Shown here one piece after another: positions 6,952 to 7,630 of a stretch of 7,630 nt of DNA. Each line of letters starts with the position of its first letter. The stretch's first letter is position 1. Position numbers and translations under genes: made by a program. The notes below the pieces were generated by a model, which made no database searches, had not been told where the DNA came from, and was given only the letters and a program-made list of their open reading frames with translations. Where the stretch lies: positions 8,328-15,957 of the forward strand of contig JAAXIL010000203.1 of NCBI GenBank assembly GCA_012270355.1, read 5' to 3'. The DNA is from Psychrobacter sp. (GTDB taxonomy: Bacteria > Pseudomonadota > Gammaproteobacteria > Pseudomonadales > Moraxellaceae).

Positions 6952-7630
6952 ATGCTAAATTTTGACTTCTTGCCCAAATCCAATCTTACGGGCAAACCTG
7001 TCTTGCATTTTGCCCATGCCAACGGCATGCCGAGCCGAGTGTATGACGCCCTGTTTGTACCCTTACAAGCGGTTTTTACGCTGGTTTATATTCCAGTTTT
7101 GGGGGAAGACGAGCAAGGCAATGAAGCTTACCCTGTCGATAATCATTGGCGAAGTCTTACCCAACAAGTCATCGATAGCGGGAGCCAAGCGGTGCAAACG
7201 CATGGCGTGCCGGTGGTGGGGCTGGGTCATTCGCTCGGCTCGCTATGCACCTTACAAGCCAGCTACAAACAGCCAGAATTGTTCACGCAAGTGGTGATGC
7301 TTGACCCGCCCCTAATTTATGGTAAAACCAATTTGCTATGGCATTTGGCAAAAACGCTGTCACCCGCCATCTTGAAACGACAGTTTAATATATCCTTATC
7401 CGATGTGATGTCCCCTGCCCGCCTGTCAAAACACCGCCGTGACGTGTGGGCAAGTCGTGAAGAAGCACGGCAATCCCTTGCCAGTAAAGGCTTTTTTAAG
7501 CGGTTTGACCCCCGCACCTTTGACGCTTATATCCAGCATGGTTTAACTGAGCAAACAGACGGTAGCGTGACGCTGACCATTCCCAAAGCACGTGAGGTGG
7601 CGGTGTTTCGCACCAATCCTTCGCTATATT
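6952..7630 (+). CDS. Alpha/beta-hydrolase, 3' partial
   Basis: The frame opens at the ATG at 6952 and is uninterrupted for 226 codons to the window edge, so the C-terminus is missing. An in-frame TAA at 6925-6927 makes this ATG the earliest one possible; no convincing Shine-Dalgarno precedes it. The N-terminal strand ends in HFAHANGMPS (19-28), the place where alpha/beta-hydrolases have their oxyanion-hole loop, usually written HG. The nucleophile elbow is GLGHSLGS (90-97) with Ser94 in a G-x-S-x-G motif, followed by the next strand VVMLDPP (114-120). Residues about 121-200 look like a helical cap. The catalytic His, and probably the acid, should lie beyond the window. Substrate is unknown: an esterase- or lipase-like activity is the family default. 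No signal peptide is seen, so the protein is probably cytoplasmic. Confidence 0.85.
   Translation, partial: MLNFDFLPKSNLTGKPVLHFAHANGMPSRVYDALFVPLQAVFTLVYIPVLGEDEQGNEAYPVDNHWRSLTQQVIDSGSQAVQTHGVPVVGLGHSLGSLCTLQASYKQPELFTQVVMLDPPLIYGKTNLLWHLAKTLSPAILKRQFNISLSDVMSPARLSKHRRDVWASREEARQSLASKGFFKRFDPRTFDAYIQHGLTEQTDGSVTLTIPKAREVAVFRTNPSLY

Noticed and set aside
6962..7297. A 111-codon + strand open frame after the sppA terminator
   Set aside because: It lies in another frame of the alpha/beta-hydrolase gene, which has clear family motifs and an earlier ATG; its own product looks like a frame shadow.
1..7630. tRNA, rRNA, CRISPR array, insertion sequence, phage or defence island
   Set aside because: No clover-leaf, spaced direct repeats, transposase or terminal inverted repeats were seen; the four genes are typical chromosomal ones.

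Overview
The window looks like ordinary chromosomal DNA of a gammaproteobacterium, most likely of the family Moraxellaceae (Psychrobacter/Moraxella/Acinetobacter relatives). I infer this from a base composition somewhat below 50% GC, the protein style (Asn/Gln/Thr-rich linkers), and the combination of a Gcr-type membrane protein, a proteobacterial ComEC and a short SppA. No search was run, so the genus is not fixed.

All four genes lie on the + strand. (1) Positions 3-2708: the 3' part of a gene for a polytopic membrane protein of the family annotated 'site-specific recombinase Gcr'. Its reading frame is open to the left edge, so its true start is outside the window. (2) Positions 2748-5651: comEC/rec2, the inner-membrane DNA channel of natural transformation, 39 bases downstream and probably in the same transcript. 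(3) Positions 5754-6848: a short (single-domain) SppA signal peptide peptidase of family S49 with an intact Ser-Lys dyad. It follows a 102-base gap holding a plausible promoter and ends in a strong intrinsic terminator at 6871-6897. (4) Positions 6952-7630: the 5' part of an alpha/beta-hydrolase gene that runs off the right edge.

Gcr and ComEC may be co-expressed; ComEC would carry single-stranded DNA into the cytoplasm. SppA degrades leftover signal peptides in the membrane and seems to be a separate transcription unit. The hydrolase is a further separate unit of unknown substrate.

The most notable point is in ComEC. Its C-terminal metallo-beta-lactamase-like (putative nuclease) domain keeps the landmarks of the family, but every expected metal-ligand motif I could align by eye is replaced, so it is probably catalytically dead. 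A second point is that the 'recombinase' label on the first gene does not fit its six-helix membrane architecture. I saw no mobile element, CRISPR array, tRNA, rRNA or wholly new system.
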